Counted from the first letter of the stretch, positions 45,438-54,821 are shown. The stretch: 64,000 bases of DNA from Bog-473 sp963701955 (GCA_963701955.1 OY969694.1:620001-684000), one strand, 5' to 3'. The notes: generated by a model not told the origin, from the sequence alone. Translations and numbers: made by a program.

Positions 45438-46180
45438 TCAGTCGGTTCCGAAGAACGGCGCGTCGAAGCAGAACACGCCACCGTCGGAGGCCACGAGCCA
45501 GTAGCCACCCGTGGCCGCGTCTTGGGCCATGCCGGTCACCGGGGCATTGAGAGAGAGGTCCCCGGTGCTCCCGTGGAAGGAGGCGCCGCCGAAGGCGAAG
45601 ATCCCGCCGTCCGAGGCCACCAGCCAGTAGCCGGTGCCTGCGGACGTCGCGGCCATCCCATTGATGGGCCGTTGCAGGTGCATGCTGCCGGTGGACCCGT
45701 AGAAGGATGCACCGAAGGCGAACACGCCGCCGTCGGAGGCCACGAGCCAGTAGCCACCCGTCGGCCCATCGGGCGCAACGCCGACCACGGGGGCGTTCAG
45801 AGGTCGACCTCCCATTGAGCCATAGAACGCTGCATCGCCGAAGGCGAACACGCCGCCGTCGGAGGCCACGAGCCAGTAGCCCCGTCCGTCGGGCGTCGGA
45901 GCCAGGTTCACCACTGGCACGTTGAGTGGTCGACCGCCCATGGAGCCGAAGAAGCCGGCGTCCCCGAAAGAGAAGGTGCCGCCGTCGGCCCCGACGAGCC
46001 AGTAGCCGCCACCGTCGGGGGTCGAGACGATGTGCTCGATCGGCGCGTTCAGCAGTGTGCCGGCCATGGAGCCGTAGTTGGGCAGGTTGTGCGCGGACAC
46101 GGCACCCTCGGCGTCAGCGAGCCAGTACCCGGACCCCGACGGGGGAGCGGCGATTCCGGTGACGGGGCCGGGAAAGCTGC
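45438..46180 (-). repeat. About 126-bp tandem repeats encoding GYWLVASDGG units
   Basis: Five full units and one partial unit at the 3' end of the secreted-protein gene. Each unit encodes about 41-42 residues with the core GYWLVASDGGxFAFG. The central copies are nearly identical at DNA level over the GCCACCAGC-rich core (for example around 45600, 45735 and 45855). Similarity falls off toward the N-terminal units, which indicates recent homogenisation of the last three. Confidence 0.75.
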
Positions 46181-47166
46181 GAGCTTGACCGGAGTCGGGG
46201 CTCACCATGAGGGAGGACTCGTCGACGGCCTCGAAGGCGCTGGCGGGAATCCCCTTCAGCTCGTCGACGAGCGACAGGGGCCACGATGGGTCGGCTGTCC
46301 CCCCGAAGTACCAGTTACTACCGTTGTCAGCGACGATGAGGCCGTAGCGCTGCATGGCCCTGAGTACCACCTGAGCCTGTGGAGAGAATCTGGAGATGTC
46401 GAAGCTCGCCTTGAGACGGAAGCGTGCTCCCATGGGTGGCAGACTCGAGTCCGAGCGGCTTCCTGCTTCGTGGCGGGCCGGCCACAGATAGCTCGTGTCG
46501 GTCGTCGCAGCAGTCATCCGGATGGCATGGGTGATGGTGCCGGACTGGATCTCGTCGTAGCGCAACAGACCGGGCAGGATCGGCAGCCCCGCTGCGTCGG
46601 CCGAGGTCCACCCGGCCGGGCGCAGTACGTTCGACCGGAGGTTCCAGATGGCACCCGAACCCGCGGTCGATCCCGTGGGGCTGTAGTTCGCGTCGTAGAG
46701 CTCGTAGAGCGTGCACGTGGTCGGGTCCACCATCGAGCGCGTGACGGTCGCCGGTCGCGTTCGCACCACCTTCAATCGGAGTGTCGGCCCCGAACGGATA
46801 GGGGCCCGCATCGCTCTCGCTCGCGTACTGGAACGACACGTTCACGAAGGGGTGCCCCGACGGGACCACCGAGTACGGCATGCCGTAGGGGTTGGAAGGG
46901 TCACCCGAAGGGCCGAAATCCGGATGGAGGTTCGTGGTGCCGGCGTCCATGCTGGCCAGCCACTGCGCGGAGTGCGCGTCCACGGGGAGATTCGCGATCG
47001 ACGTGTTCCACACGTTGTCGGCCGGGAACATCGGGCATCCGGGCGCTCCGGGGAGCGGGTTCCCGGCCGAGGCCGAGGCCACGTCCAACAACGTTGTCGC
47101 CGAGGTGAGCGTGCCTCCCAGAAGTGTGACGACCAACGCCGCGCGGCTGAAGTGCAGCAACCTCAT
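45438..47166 (-). CDS. Secreted protein with GYWLVASDGG repeats, one frameshift
   Basis: A Sec signal peptide at MRLLHFSRAALVVTLLGG leads into a secreted domain (FPADNVWNTSIANLPVDAHS, later TCTLYELYDA, LRYDEIQSGTITHAI and QRYGLIVADNGSNWYFGG). Five full and one partial repeats of about 41 residues follow, each with a GYWLVASDGGVFAFG-like core and a YGSMGGRPLN-like second half. These propeller- or solenoid-like repeats are common in secreted actinobacterial proteins. The N-terminal and C-terminal parts are in different frames; the shift is near 46730-46735 (CTC-G-ATGGTGGAC in gene sense), fitting one extra base. The start is the ATG at 47166 and the bridged product is about 575 residues. Confidence 0.78.
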
Positions 47167-47300
47167 TCCCGCCCCCTCCGGATTTCCCGACCTCGGCCAT
47201 TCTCGCACAGGCATCCCCGCACGCAGACGACCTGTTGGGACGTCTCACTATGCTCGTCGCCGTTGTGCGGTGCCCCGTCGAGTGGTGAGGGAGCTGAGAC

Positions 47301-48047
47301 ATGGAGCTGGGCCTGACACCCGACACCCGTTGGCAGATCGATGGGGCGACACTGATCGACACGGCCGCGGCAGCGGGCTTCACCGCGCTCGGGTTGACCT
47401 CGTTGCTGGTCACGTCCGACACCCTTGCCCGACTGGCCCGGGCGGGACTCCACTGCCACGAGTTGCTCGGCCTCGTCGTCACCGATACCGAGACGACTCT
47501 CGGGTGGGCGACCCGGGTGGCAGAGCAAGCCGCTCTGGCGGGGGCTCGTTGGGTCAATACGACCTTCAAGGTGGTCGACGCGGACACGGCATCCCTTGTC
47601 GAGCGGTGTGCCGCCGTGTTGGCCGAGGCGGGTGCCGGTATCGCCGTCGAATTCAGCCCCCTGGGTCCGGTGGCATCTCTTCAGGACGGGTTGGACATGG
47701 CCGCGCTGGCCGGCGGCTACGGGGCCGGCGTGGTCGTCGACGTATGGAACGTGATCTACGGTCCCACCACCTGGGAGGAGCTGTCGCGTGTCCCGGTCGA
47801 CCGGATCGCCTACGTGCAGTTCAACGACGCCTTGGAGCGGACGGGAACGCTCGACGACGAAGCGATGAACCGACGGATCTACCCGGGCCAGGGCGTCTTC
47901 GACCTGGCCCGCTTCGTCTCGACGGTCCGCAGCTCCGGCTGGGACGGCATCGTGAGCGTCCAGATCCTGAGCGCCGAGCTGCGTCAGAGCCCCCTGTCCG
48001 ATTTTGCCCGCCAGGCTTACGAGGCGTCCGCTCCCTACTGGCTCTGA
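47301..48047 (+). CDS. Sugar phosphate isomerase/epimerase-like TIM-barrel protein
   Basis: A 248-residue protein of the xylose-isomerase-like (AP endonuclease family 2) superfamily. It begins MELGLTPDTRWQIDGATLID, with barrel strands GFTALGLTS, AVEFSPLGPV, VVVDVWNVIYG, IAYVQFNDALE and YPGQGVFDL. Metal ligands of the family can be matched to the Glu, Asp, His/Asn and Glu/Gln at the strand ends, although some are substituted (Q in SVQILS). Substrate is not clear. It is divergent from the repeat protein. Confidence 0.75.
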   Translation: MELGLTPDTRWQIDGATLIDTAAAAGFTALGLTSLLVTSDTLARLARAGLHCHELLGLVVTDTETTLGWATRVAEQAALAGARWVNTTFKVVDADTASLVERCAAVLAEAGAGIAVEFSPLGPVASLQDGLDMAALAGGYGAGVVVDVWNVIYGPTTWEELSRVPVDRIAYVQFNDALERTGTLDDEAMNRRIYPGQGVFDLARFVSTVRSSGWDGIVSVQILSAELRQSPLSDFARQAYEASAPYWL

Positions 48048-48073
48048 ACGCGGGGCGAGTACTGTCGCGCATC

Positions 48074-48394
48074 GTGGGCCGTCGAGAGCGACAGGCGAGG
48101 AAGGAAATCTCCGAGCTGCTGGGCGGCCGGCGGGGATGGCGCCTCGAACCGAGGACCACGCCGGGAGCCGCTCCGCTCTGGTGCTTCGTTGACGACGGCG
48201 AGATCGAGTATTCGGTGACGGTCGAGGACGGGGTGGTCCGCCTCTACCTGATGCAGACCGACCAGGACCTCGTGTTTCAGAGCTCGGAAGAATTGACGGC
48301 GTGGTTGAGCGAGCACCGCGCCGACGCGTTGGAGGGGCGCCCGGTGGGCCCGGACGCCAAGACGCGGATGCAGAGCCTCTTTCGCTGGAACTGA
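48074..48394 (+). CDS. Hypothetical protein
   Basis: A 106-residue soluble protein starting at a GTG (VGRRERQARKEISELLGG). It shows an alternating strand pattern (WCFVDDGEIEYSVTVEDGVV) and an amphipathic C-terminal helix (EELTAWLSEHRADALEG). No family is recognised. It lies 26 bases after the isomerase-like gene and is probably cotranscribed with it. Confidence 0.6.
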   Translation: MGRRERQARKEISELLGGRRGWRLEPRTTPGAAPLWCFVDDGEIEYSVTVEDGVVRLYLMQTDQDLVFQSSEELTAWLSEHRADALEGRPVGPDAKTRMQSLFRWN

Positions 48395-48460
48395 CGGATG
48401 TCCGCCAACGCGAGGCTCACCGCGGTGCCGCCCCGGCGGGCCATCTCGGGAGAAAAAGGG

Positions 48461-48497
48461 CGGGGTGGCCATTCCCCCAGGCTCCCCGGCCACCCCG
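48461..48497. terminator. Hairpin between convergent genes
   Basis: A 10-bp stem CGGGGTGGCC (48461-48470) and GGCCACCCCG (48488-48497) with a 17-base loop, between two converging genes. There is no T tract, so it may act as a GC-rich bidirectional terminator typical of high-GC genomes. Confidence 0.5.
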
Positions 48498-48597
48498 GCC
48501 CCTTGAGTGGATTTTGGTGACCCGCGGCACACCGGAGTAGAGCCGTTCGAACCCAAAGGTTCACAACGGACTGACAACTGTCTGTGATGTTTCCCGC

Positions 48598-49828
48598 TCA
48601 GGGGGAGGCGCGGGTGTGATCCGCCAGGCGCGGCGCCGGGCGCCGCACGACCGCAACCGCAGTGCCGGCCAGGAAGAGTGTCAGCGCAAGGACGAACGAG
48701 TTTCCAGCGAGGAGCTGCACGGGATCGAGGTGCAGGTCGGTGGTGTCGACGTAGGGCACCCACCAGATGGGTGCGCTCCAGAACAGGACTGCGGCACCAG
48801 CTGCGAAGGCGCGGCCCCAGCGGGGCCTGTCGTGGGCGAGTGTGAGCCAGATGAGGGCCGGCACCACCCACACCATGTGGTGGGCCCAGGAGATCGGGGA
48901 CACCAGGAGTCCGGTCCCGGCGCACACGAGAAGACCGAGCATGGGAGACGACCGTCGGTGGGAGCACCTGGCCAGCCAGAGTCCGCCGACCGTGACCGCA
49001 GCGAGGAGCGGCACCATCGCGGCGTCGGGAACCACCCCGTGCCGCGACGCGCTCCACCGCAGCCCAGAGGTTCTGGTTCTTCACGATGGTGAGGTCGCCG
49101 GCACGGCCAGGGGAGAAGACCGCTTTCGTCCAGTAGGCCGCGGAAGACGCGGGGGAAACGACGTAGGTGACGAGCTCGCAGGTGGCGAACGTGACGATGC
49201 AGGTCAGCGCGCCACGCGGGCGACGGGTGAGGATGAGGTAAGGGACGAAGAGCAGGGGAGTCAGCTTGATCGCGGCAGCAACGCCGGTGGCGAGTCCCAG
49301 TGGCGCGTGGCGGCGCCCGATGCGCCGCTCGGAGAGAAGGTCCCACAACACGAGAAGCGTGATCAGGAGGTTCACCTGCCCGAAACCGACCGTCACGAGC
49401 ACGGGGTTGAGCATCAGGGCGGGGAAGCTGAGGGCGCAGGCCAGACGCCATGTCGTCGCACGCGGCATCTCTGGTCGCACCGCTCGAAGCGACACAACGA
49501 GGATCCCGAGGAGAATACCGAGATTGCACAGGGTCCACGCGGTCTGCACGGTTGGCACGGAGGCGATCAGTCGTTGCCACGGGGCGAAGAGGAGTGCGGC
49601 GAATGGAGGGTAGGTGAAGAGGAGCGACGTGTTGGGCACGGCGAATGAGTAGAGGTGGGGAGTGAAGATGTAGCGCCCGCCGAGCCGGAGGTACACACCG
49701 AGGTCCACCTCGTAGGTGTGGAGCGCGACGAAGAGGCTGTAGGCCAAGGCCAGCGCGAGCGACACCGCCGCTGGAATCCAGCCGCTGAGGCGGTGCAGCA
49801 CCGAGCCGCCGTCCCTCGGTGACAGCAT
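48598..49828 (-). CDS. GT87-like (DUF2029) mannosyltransferase, one frameshift
   Basis: A polytopic membrane protein of about 409 residues after bridging one frameshift. The N-terminal part has several helices and the family-like EVDLGVYLRLGGRYIFTPHL with FTYPPFAALLF, the pattern of polyprenol-phosphate-mannose-dependent alpha-mannosyltransferases. The first part ends near NQNLWAAVERVA, and the continuation VVPDAAMVPLLAAVTVGGLW through PISWAHHMVWVVPALIWL is in the +1-shifted frame. The span is 3n+1, so one extra base, probably in the GGGG tract near 49037, explains it. The start is the ATG at 49828. The probable role is lipoglycan or cell-wall glycan synthesis. Confidence 0.75.
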
Positions 49829-49910
49829 CCCTCCATCATGTCGCAGGCGTCGAGACCTCGCAGCGGAGCAGACTCGTCGCGGCGCCGTGTCGGACGCAGT
49901 TGGGCGCGGT

Positions 49911-50297
49911 TCAGGCGCCGAGCGCCCGGACCTCGGGTTCGGGCAGCTCCGCAACCACCCTGTCGATCAGAGTGTTCCGTCCCGACCCCGAGGCGGCACC
50001 AGCGCGCCGGAGGAGATGCGAGAGATAGCCCGCGAGGACCAGGAGGTCCACTCGTGGAGATCGCCCGGTCAGCGGCACGGGCTCGTCGGCTTCCTCGAAT
50101 CCCGTGACCGTCAAGATCGCCCGCCTCGCCTTCCGCAGTTCGACCACCGCCTCGCGCACCGAGAGGCCGCTCCGGTGCAGCCACAGAGAAAGGCCCAGCT
50201 CAAGGGAAAGATCCTCGCCGAAGGGATTGCTCGATCCCAGCTCCGCCAACCCGGCCAGAACCAGGGGTGCGAAGCGGACCGGGCTGCCGGGTTCCAT
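49911..50297 (-). CDS. Hypothetical protein upstream of Ku
   Basis: I do not recognise this 128-residue protein. It starts MEPGSPVRFAPLVLAGLAEL and contains a helical centre (GLSVREAVVELRKARRAIL) and a C-terminal helical region (LLVLAGYLSHLLRRAG). No membrane helix is convincing. It is divergent from the Ku gene across 66 bases. Confidence 0.5.
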   Translation of the reverse strand: MEPGSPVRFAPLVLAGLAELGSSNPFGEDLSLELGLSLWLHRSGLSVREAVVELRKARRAILTVTGFEEADEPVPLTGRSPRVDLLVLAGYLSHLLRRAGAASGSGRNTLIDRVVAELPEPEVRALGA

Positions 50298-50363
50298 GGG
50301 CTCAGTGTGGCGAAAGGCTGTGACAAGGTGGTGGACCGGCGCTGGACTGGTAATTTGCCTTTT

Positions 50364-51290
50364 GTGCCACGCACGATCTGGAAAGGGGCGCTCAGTTTCG
50401 GTCTGGTCAACATCCCCGTCGGCCTGTATCCGGCGACGTCCGACAAGAGCATCCACTTCAATCAATTCGAGGAGGGGACCTCGGACCGGATCCGCTACAA
50501 GAAGGTCAACGAGCGGACGGGCGATGAAGTCCCCCAGGAACGCATCGTTCGCGGATTCGACCTCGGTGGCGGTGAGTACGTCCTTCTCACCGACGAGGAG
50601 CTCGAGTCGGCGGAACCCAAGCGATCCCGCCAGATCGAGATCTCGGATTTCGTGGGTTTGGCGGACATCGATCCGGTCTACTTCCGCTCCAGTTACTACC
50701 TGGCTCCCGAGGGCGAAGGTTCAGAGAAGGCGTATGCGCTGTTGCGCCAGGCCATGAACGAGGCGGGCAAGGTCGCCATCGCCACGCTAGTGATGCGCAA
50801 CAAGGAGTATCTGGTGGCCATCCGCCCGGAAGCGGAGGCGCTTGCGCTCCACACGATGTACTTTCCCGATGAGGTCCGGTCCCCCGGTCGAGAGCTGGCG
50901 TTGTCCGACGATGCCACCGTGAGCGACCGGGAGCTCACCATGGCCCAACTCCTCATCTCCTCCATGGAGACCGAGTGGGATCCTCAGCGGTTCCACGACA
51001 CTCACCGGGAGAAGGTCGAAGCTCTCATACAGGAGAAGCGCAGCGGTCACGAGATCGTGATCCAGCCGGGGACAGAGCCGGCTGCCACCGTGGTCGACCT
51101 CATGGATGCGCTCAATGCCAGCATCGCCGCAGCGGCGCGTGCCGGATCAGACGAGGAGCCCCCGGTACGTCGTGCCGCATCGGGCAAGAAGGCCGCGAAG
51201 GCGCCCTCGGCTTCCGCGGACGGCAAGGCTCCCAAGGCCGCGAAGGCGACGCCACGGGCCAAGCCGGCGGCGCGACGGAAGGCGTCCTGA
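50364..51290 (+). CDS. ku: Non-homologous end-joining protein Ku
   Basis: A 308-residue bacterial Ku homodimer subunit that binds double-strand ends and recruits LigD. It starts VPRTIWKGALSFGLVNIPVG and contains KKVNERTGDEVPQERIVRGF, YYLAPEGEGSEKAYALLRQA and a core ending near VDLMDALNASIAAA. The C-terminal 50 residues form a Lys/Ala/Pro-rich tail, as in other actinobacterial Ku proteins, where it aids DNA binding. No ligD gene is in the window. The start is a GTG at 50364; the long in-frame upstream extension is shadow sequence. Confidence 0.94.
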   Translation: MPRTIWKGALSFGLVNIPVGLYPATSDKSIHFNQFEEGTSDRIRYKKVNERTGDEVPQERIVRGFDLGGGEYVLLTDEELESAEPKRSRQIEISDFVGLADIDPVYFRSSYYLAPEGEGSEKAYALLRQAMNEAGKVAIATLVMRNKEYLVAIRPEAEALALHTMYFPDEVRSPGRELALSDDATVSDRELTMAQLLISSMETEWDPQRFHDTHREKVEALIQEKRSGHEIVIQPGTEPAATVVDLMDALNASIAAAARAGSDEEPPVRRAASGKKAAKAPSASADGKAPKAAKATPRAKPAARRKAS

Positions 51291-51297
51291 AGACACC

Positions 51298-51696
51298 GTG
51301 TGGTCGGTGCGCGAGGTGATGCGTGCGGAGGTCGAGGTCCTTGCCGCCACCGAGACCGCGGCGGGTGCCGCGCGTTACCTGGCGGCGCACGAGGTGGACT
51401 CGGTCACCGTGTGCGCGGCAGACGGCAGCCTGACCGGGAATGTCAACACACGCGACATCGTGACCCTGGTGGTGGCCAAGGGGCGAGATCCCGAACAGGT
51501 CCTTCTGGGGGAGCTCGCCGGCTCGCGCCAGGCGCTGTTCATCGACGTGGGCGCGCCGCTCGACGAGGCCGCCTCGCTCATGAGTCGTCACCGGCTGGGA
51601 CACCTGCCCGTGGTCGAGGGGGAGCGCGTCGTCGGGAACGTCAGCCAGAGCGACGTTGCTCGCTCGGTCGCTCTGCGGCCGTGGGCCCACGGCTGA
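51298..51696 (+). CDS. CBS-domain pair protein
   Basis: A 132-residue protein made of two CBS motifs: VREVMRAEVEVLAATETAAG with SVTVCAADGSLTGNVNTRDI and a second starting QALFIDVGAPLDEAASLMS with HRLGHLPVVEGERVVGNVSQ. CBS pairs bind adenine nucleotides and regulate partner proteins. It lies seven bases after Ku and is probably cotranscribed. The start is the GTG at 51298. Confidence 0.88.
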   Translation: MWSVREVMRAEVEVLAATETAAGAARYLAAHEVDSVTVCAADGSLTGNVNTRDIVTLVVAKGRDPEQVLLGELAGSRQALFIDVGAPLDEAASLMSRHRLGHLPVVEGERVVGNVSQSDVARSVALRPWAHG

Positions 51697-51734
51697 GCGC
51701 GAACCGGGCATTCGAGGGAGCAGAATGGTGGACC

Positions 51735-52424
51735 ATGTGCCCGTCTGATCACTCCACCGACGTGCCCGCGGTCCACACGGGGGACATGGCCCGCCGGGTG
51801 ACCCGGCGCCGGGAGGAGCTCGGCAAGAGCGTCGAGGAAGTGGCGGCCTTGGCCGGGATCGATCCGGCGTACCTGCGCTACTTCGAGAAGAGTGCCGGCG
51901 CACACCTGAGCACGGGGACGACCTTGCTACTGGCACTCGCGCTCGAGTGCACACCCGAGGAGCTTTCCGGTGGTCGGATCGACCGCCCCGCCGGGAGGGG
52001 CCGGGCCGGTCGGCACCCGCAGTTGCGCGAGCTGTCGGCGGAGCAGTGCCGCGCCCACCTCAACGCGGGCGGTGTCGGTCGGGTGGTCTTCCGTAGCCGG
52101 CGGGGACCCGTGGCCCATCCGTTGAACTACGTCGTCGACCGCGGCGGCGACGTGATCGTCAGCACGACGGAGGAACACGCCGCCGTCATCGCGGGCTACG
52201 GCCGGGTGAGCTTCGAGATCGACCGCGTCGACGAGGTCATGAGCGAGGGATGGAGCGTGCTCGTCACCGGCGAGGCACGACGGGTCGACGATCCCAAGGA
52301 GGTCACGGCGCTCGGAACGCTCGGACTGGCGCCCTGGGCCGGGGGGCCGAGACATGCGCTCGTGCGCATCCATCCCGACGTGCTCACCGGGCGCGTGATT
52401 GCGCAGGAGGTCGCTCCCTCCTGA
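51735..52424 (+). CDS. XRE-type HTH fused to a PNPOx-like flavin-binding domain
   Basis: A 229-residue two-domain protein. Residues about 18-75 form an XRE helix-turn-helix (MARRVTRRREELGKSVEEVA then LAGIDPAYLRYFEKSAGAHL). Residues about 95-225 form a pyridoxamine-phosphate-oxidase-like split barrel (GGVGRVVFRSRRGPVAHPLN, GWSVLVTGEARRVDDPKEVT). A DNA-binding domain joined to a flavin-type sensor suggests a redox or cofactor-responsive regulator. Fusions like this are known in Actinobacteria. The start is the ATG at 51735; ATG at 51786 is an alternative. Confidence 0.8.
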   Translation: MCPSDHSTDVPAVHTGDMARRVTRRREELGKSVEEVAALAGIDPAYLRYFEKSAGAHLSTGTTLLLALALECTPEELSGGRIDRPAGRGRAGRHPQLRELSAEQCRAHLNAGGVGRVVFRSRRGPVAHPLNYVVDRGGDVIVSTTEEHAAVIAGYGRVSFEIDRVDEVMSEGWSVLVTGEARRVDDPKEVTALGTLGLAPWAGGPRHALVRIHPDVLTGRVIAQEVAPS

Positions 52425-52428
52425 CCGT

Positions 52429-53844
52429 TCAGGAGGACGAGAGGTGGACCAGCAGGTGTCCGAATTGGACCAGGTGACCGTCGCTCAGAAGGTGTGCGCG
52501 CACGTGGCGCCGGCCCCGCCGGCCGAGCGATGCCAGCCGCGCGGGGTGGGCCAGTAGCTCGACGACGGTCCGGCCGAAAGCGTCGAGGTCGAGCGGGTCG
52601 CTGAGGAGGACGCCCGAATCTGGCGATACCTGGTCGACGATTCCCCCGACGGCGGACGCCACCACGGGCCGTGATTTCCACATGGCCTCCGTGACCGTGA
52701 GCCCGAATCCCTCGCTGATGCTCTTCTGGACGACCAGGGTGGCGTGGCGCTGGGTGGCGTTGACAAAGAGCGCGTTCTTCGCTTCGTCGTCCATGGGGAG
52801 CGCGACGAGGCGGATGGCGTCTCGGGCGGCGGGCGGGAGATCGTCCCAGGCGTCGAGGCACTCACGCAGCACGCGTGCCCCTTCGGGATCGTCGGTCACC
52901 CCGTCGACCGCCGGTCCGACCAGGGCGAGGCGGGCGTCGGCTCGGCCGGCCACGTGCTCGGCGAAGCCGTGCAGGACGCCGACCATGTCCTTCAGTCGGT
53001 CCCACCGCGAGACCTGGACCACGATCCGGTCGCCAGGCGAGAAGGGGGCGGCCGCCCCCAGGACGGCGGTGGGGCCGGGGTCGGGTTTGCCTGGCAGCAA
53101 CCCGACGAGAGCCAGCAATTCGGTCACGCGGGCGGGCGGCAGCCGACGGTTCTTGTGCGAGAAGGGGTCGATTGAGGGCTCAATGATCCACACGTCGCCG
53201 CCGGCCAGGGTGGTGGGGACGAACCCGGCGCGTGAGAACACGAAGGTGTGGCATGAGGCGAGATGGGGAAGCAGGAAATCCCAGGCCTGCTCGGTGAGCG
53301 TGTTGGGATGGTCGGAGCCGACGTGGCACCGCCACACGACCCGGACACCACGGCGCGCCAGGTGATCGGCGAGTCCCGCCGTCTGGGGGTCGTGGAGCAC
53401 GGCGACGTCACCGGGACGGACTTCTTCCCCCAGGACGGCGGCGTTGGCAGCCAGGACGCCGGCGTAGTGGTCCGCTTCGTCGCGGTCCAGCGACCCTCCG
53501 TCGCCGGGAACACCGTGCAGACGGTTGTGCAGCCGCTTGGTGATCTCGAAGAAGTGGGCGTCGCCGCCGATCACTGCCCAGCGGGCGTCGATGCCCGCGT
53601 CGCGACCGTAGCCCACGAGCACTCCGAGCATCTCGGACACCCCACCTCCGTGGGCCGTCGAGCTCACGTTCCACACTCGACGTGAGCCCAGTGCGCGTTG
53701 GGCCGAACGTGCCGACGCCTCGAGCGCAGCCGAGCGTTCCGGGCCCACCAGGCGGGACAGTCGGGCGAGGGATCGGGTCGGGACCTCGACCAGACGGGGC
53801 TCGAACCCGACGCGGGCTGTCTCGGGCTGACTTGGCGGCCTCAT
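52429..53844 (-). CDS. GT4-family glycosyltransferase, trehalose-synthase (TreT)-like
   Basis: A 471-residue retaining glycosyltransferase. The N-terminal domain contains VWNVSSTAHGGGVSEMLGVL, DARWAVIGGDAHFFEITKRL and CHVGSD, features seen in TreT-type trehalose synthases and trehalose phosphorylases. The C-terminal GT4 domain has VVQVSRWDRLKDMVGVLHGF, LVGPAVDGVTDD and the E-x7-E-like ISEGFGLTVTEAMWKSRPVV. The probable reaction joins NDP-glucose and glucose to give trehalose, or the reverse. The start is the ATG at 53844. It ends just before the XRE-PNPOx gene on the opposite strand. Confidence 0.8.
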   Translation of the reverse strand: MRPPSQPETARVGFEPRLVEVPTRSLARLSRLVGPERSAALEASARSAQRALGSRRVWNVSSTAHGGGVSEMLGVLVGYGRDAGIDARWAVIGGDAHFFEITKRLHNRLHGVPGDGGSLDRDEADHYAGVLAANAAVLGEEVRPGDVAVLHDPQTAGLADHLARRGVRVVWRCHVGSDHPNTLTEQAWDFLLPHLASCHTFVFSRAGFVPTTLAGGDVWIIEPSIDPFSHKNRRLPPARVTELLALVGLLPGKPDPGPTAVLGAAAPFSPGDRIVVQVSRWDRLKDMVGVLHGFAEHVAGRADARLALVGPAVDGVTDDPEGARVLRECLDAWDDLPPAARDAIRLVALPMDDEAKNALFVNATQRHATLVVQKSISEGFGLTVTEAMWKSRPVVASAVGGIVDQVSPDSGVLLSDPLDLDAFGRTVVELLAHPARLASLGRRGRRHVRAHLLSDGHLVQFGHLLVHLSSS

Positions 53845-53987
53845 GGGATCCGCCCGCGGCGCGCCCGTGGGACGATCCGCACCTTCGCCGCCCCGCACGA
53901 GAGCAGCACACACACGTCCGCCACCGGTTGGAATTCCGCCACGATGCCGAAGTCTACGGACACGCCGGCACGGTTAGCCTCTGGTCC

Positions 53988-54770
53988 GTGTGGCCGCCGC
54001 GGCGCGGAGGAACCTGGGTCGTCGACCTGGACGGGGTGATCTGGGTCGGGGCCAGACCCGTTCCCGGGTGTGACGAGGCCGTGGCCCTGTTGCGCGACCG
54101 GGGCGTCCGGGTGCTCTTCGCCACCAACAACTCGGTGCCCACGCGAGCGGAACTCGAGGAACGCCTGGCTGGCTGCGGCATACTCGTCGGCAACGATGAT
54201 CTCCTCCGGTCGGCCGACGTGGCGGCTGGCATGCTCGAGCCGGGCTCGACGGCGGTCGTCCTGGGCGAGGCCGGGCTGCACGAGGCTCTGGCCGAGCATT
54301 CCGTGACCGTCGTCCCCGAAGGACCCGCGGACGCCGTGGTGGTCGGCCTGACGCGGAGTTTCACCTACGATTCCGTGGCCCGGGCCGCCCAGGCCGTGCG
54401 TGGCGGGGCCCGCCTGGTGGCGACCAACGAGGACCCGACGTACCCGACGCCCGACGGGCTGGTGCCCGGAGCGGGGGCCATCCTCGCCGCAGTGAGCACG
54501 GCGGCAGAGGCGGCAGCCGAGGTGGCCGGGAAGCCGCACATGCCCACGGCGCGGGCCATCGCAGACCGGGTACCGCCCGGCGAGCTGCGGGTCATGGTGG
54601 GAGACCGCCCGGCCACCGACGGGGCACTGGCTGCGCAGCTCGGGATCCCCTTCGCCCTCGTGCTCTCAGGGGTGACCCCGCCGGGCGGGGATCACGGCGA
54701 CGCCGGGGCGGCCGTCACCGCGGCCGACCTGCGCAGCCTGGTGGGCGGTGCGGTGTCGCGGACCCGATGA
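53988..54770 (+). CDS. HAD-superfamily phosphatase, class IIA (NagD-like)
   Basis: A 260-residue HAD hydrolase. Motif I is WVVDLDGVIWVG, motif II is VRVLFATNNSVPTRAEL, the Lys of motif III is in VAGKPHMPTARAI, and motif IV is MVGDRPATDGALAAQLG. The cap lies between II and III. Members dephosphorylate sugar phosphates, p-nitrophenyl phosphate or phosphoglycolate. The start is the GTG at 53988 (VWPPRRGGTWVVDLDGV); the upstream in-frame extension overlaps the glycosyltransferase gene and is excluded. Confidence 0.88.
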   Translation: MWPPRRGGTWVVDLDGVIWVGARPVPGCDEAVALLRDRGVRVLFATNNSVPTRAELEERLAGCGILVGNDDLLRSADVAAGMLEPGSTAVVLGEAGLHEALAEHSVTVVPEGPADAVVVGLTRSFTYDSVARAAQAVRGGARLVATNEDPTYPTPDGLVPGAGAILAAVSTAAEAAAEVAGKPHMPTARAIADRVPPGELRVMVGDRPATDGALAAQLGIPFALVLSGVTPPGGDHGDAGAAVTAADLRSLVGGAVSRTR

Positions 54771-54821
54771 CGCGCCATTCGAAGGCGCGACCCCACCGGG
54801 CAGGCCGGATACCGTGGTCTC

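Noticed and set aside
46892..48073. Long plus-strand open frame across the repeat protein start and the isomerase gene
   Set aside because: It is Arg/Gly-rich and covers two better-supported genes in other frames; only its last 106 codons are kept as a hypothetical protein.
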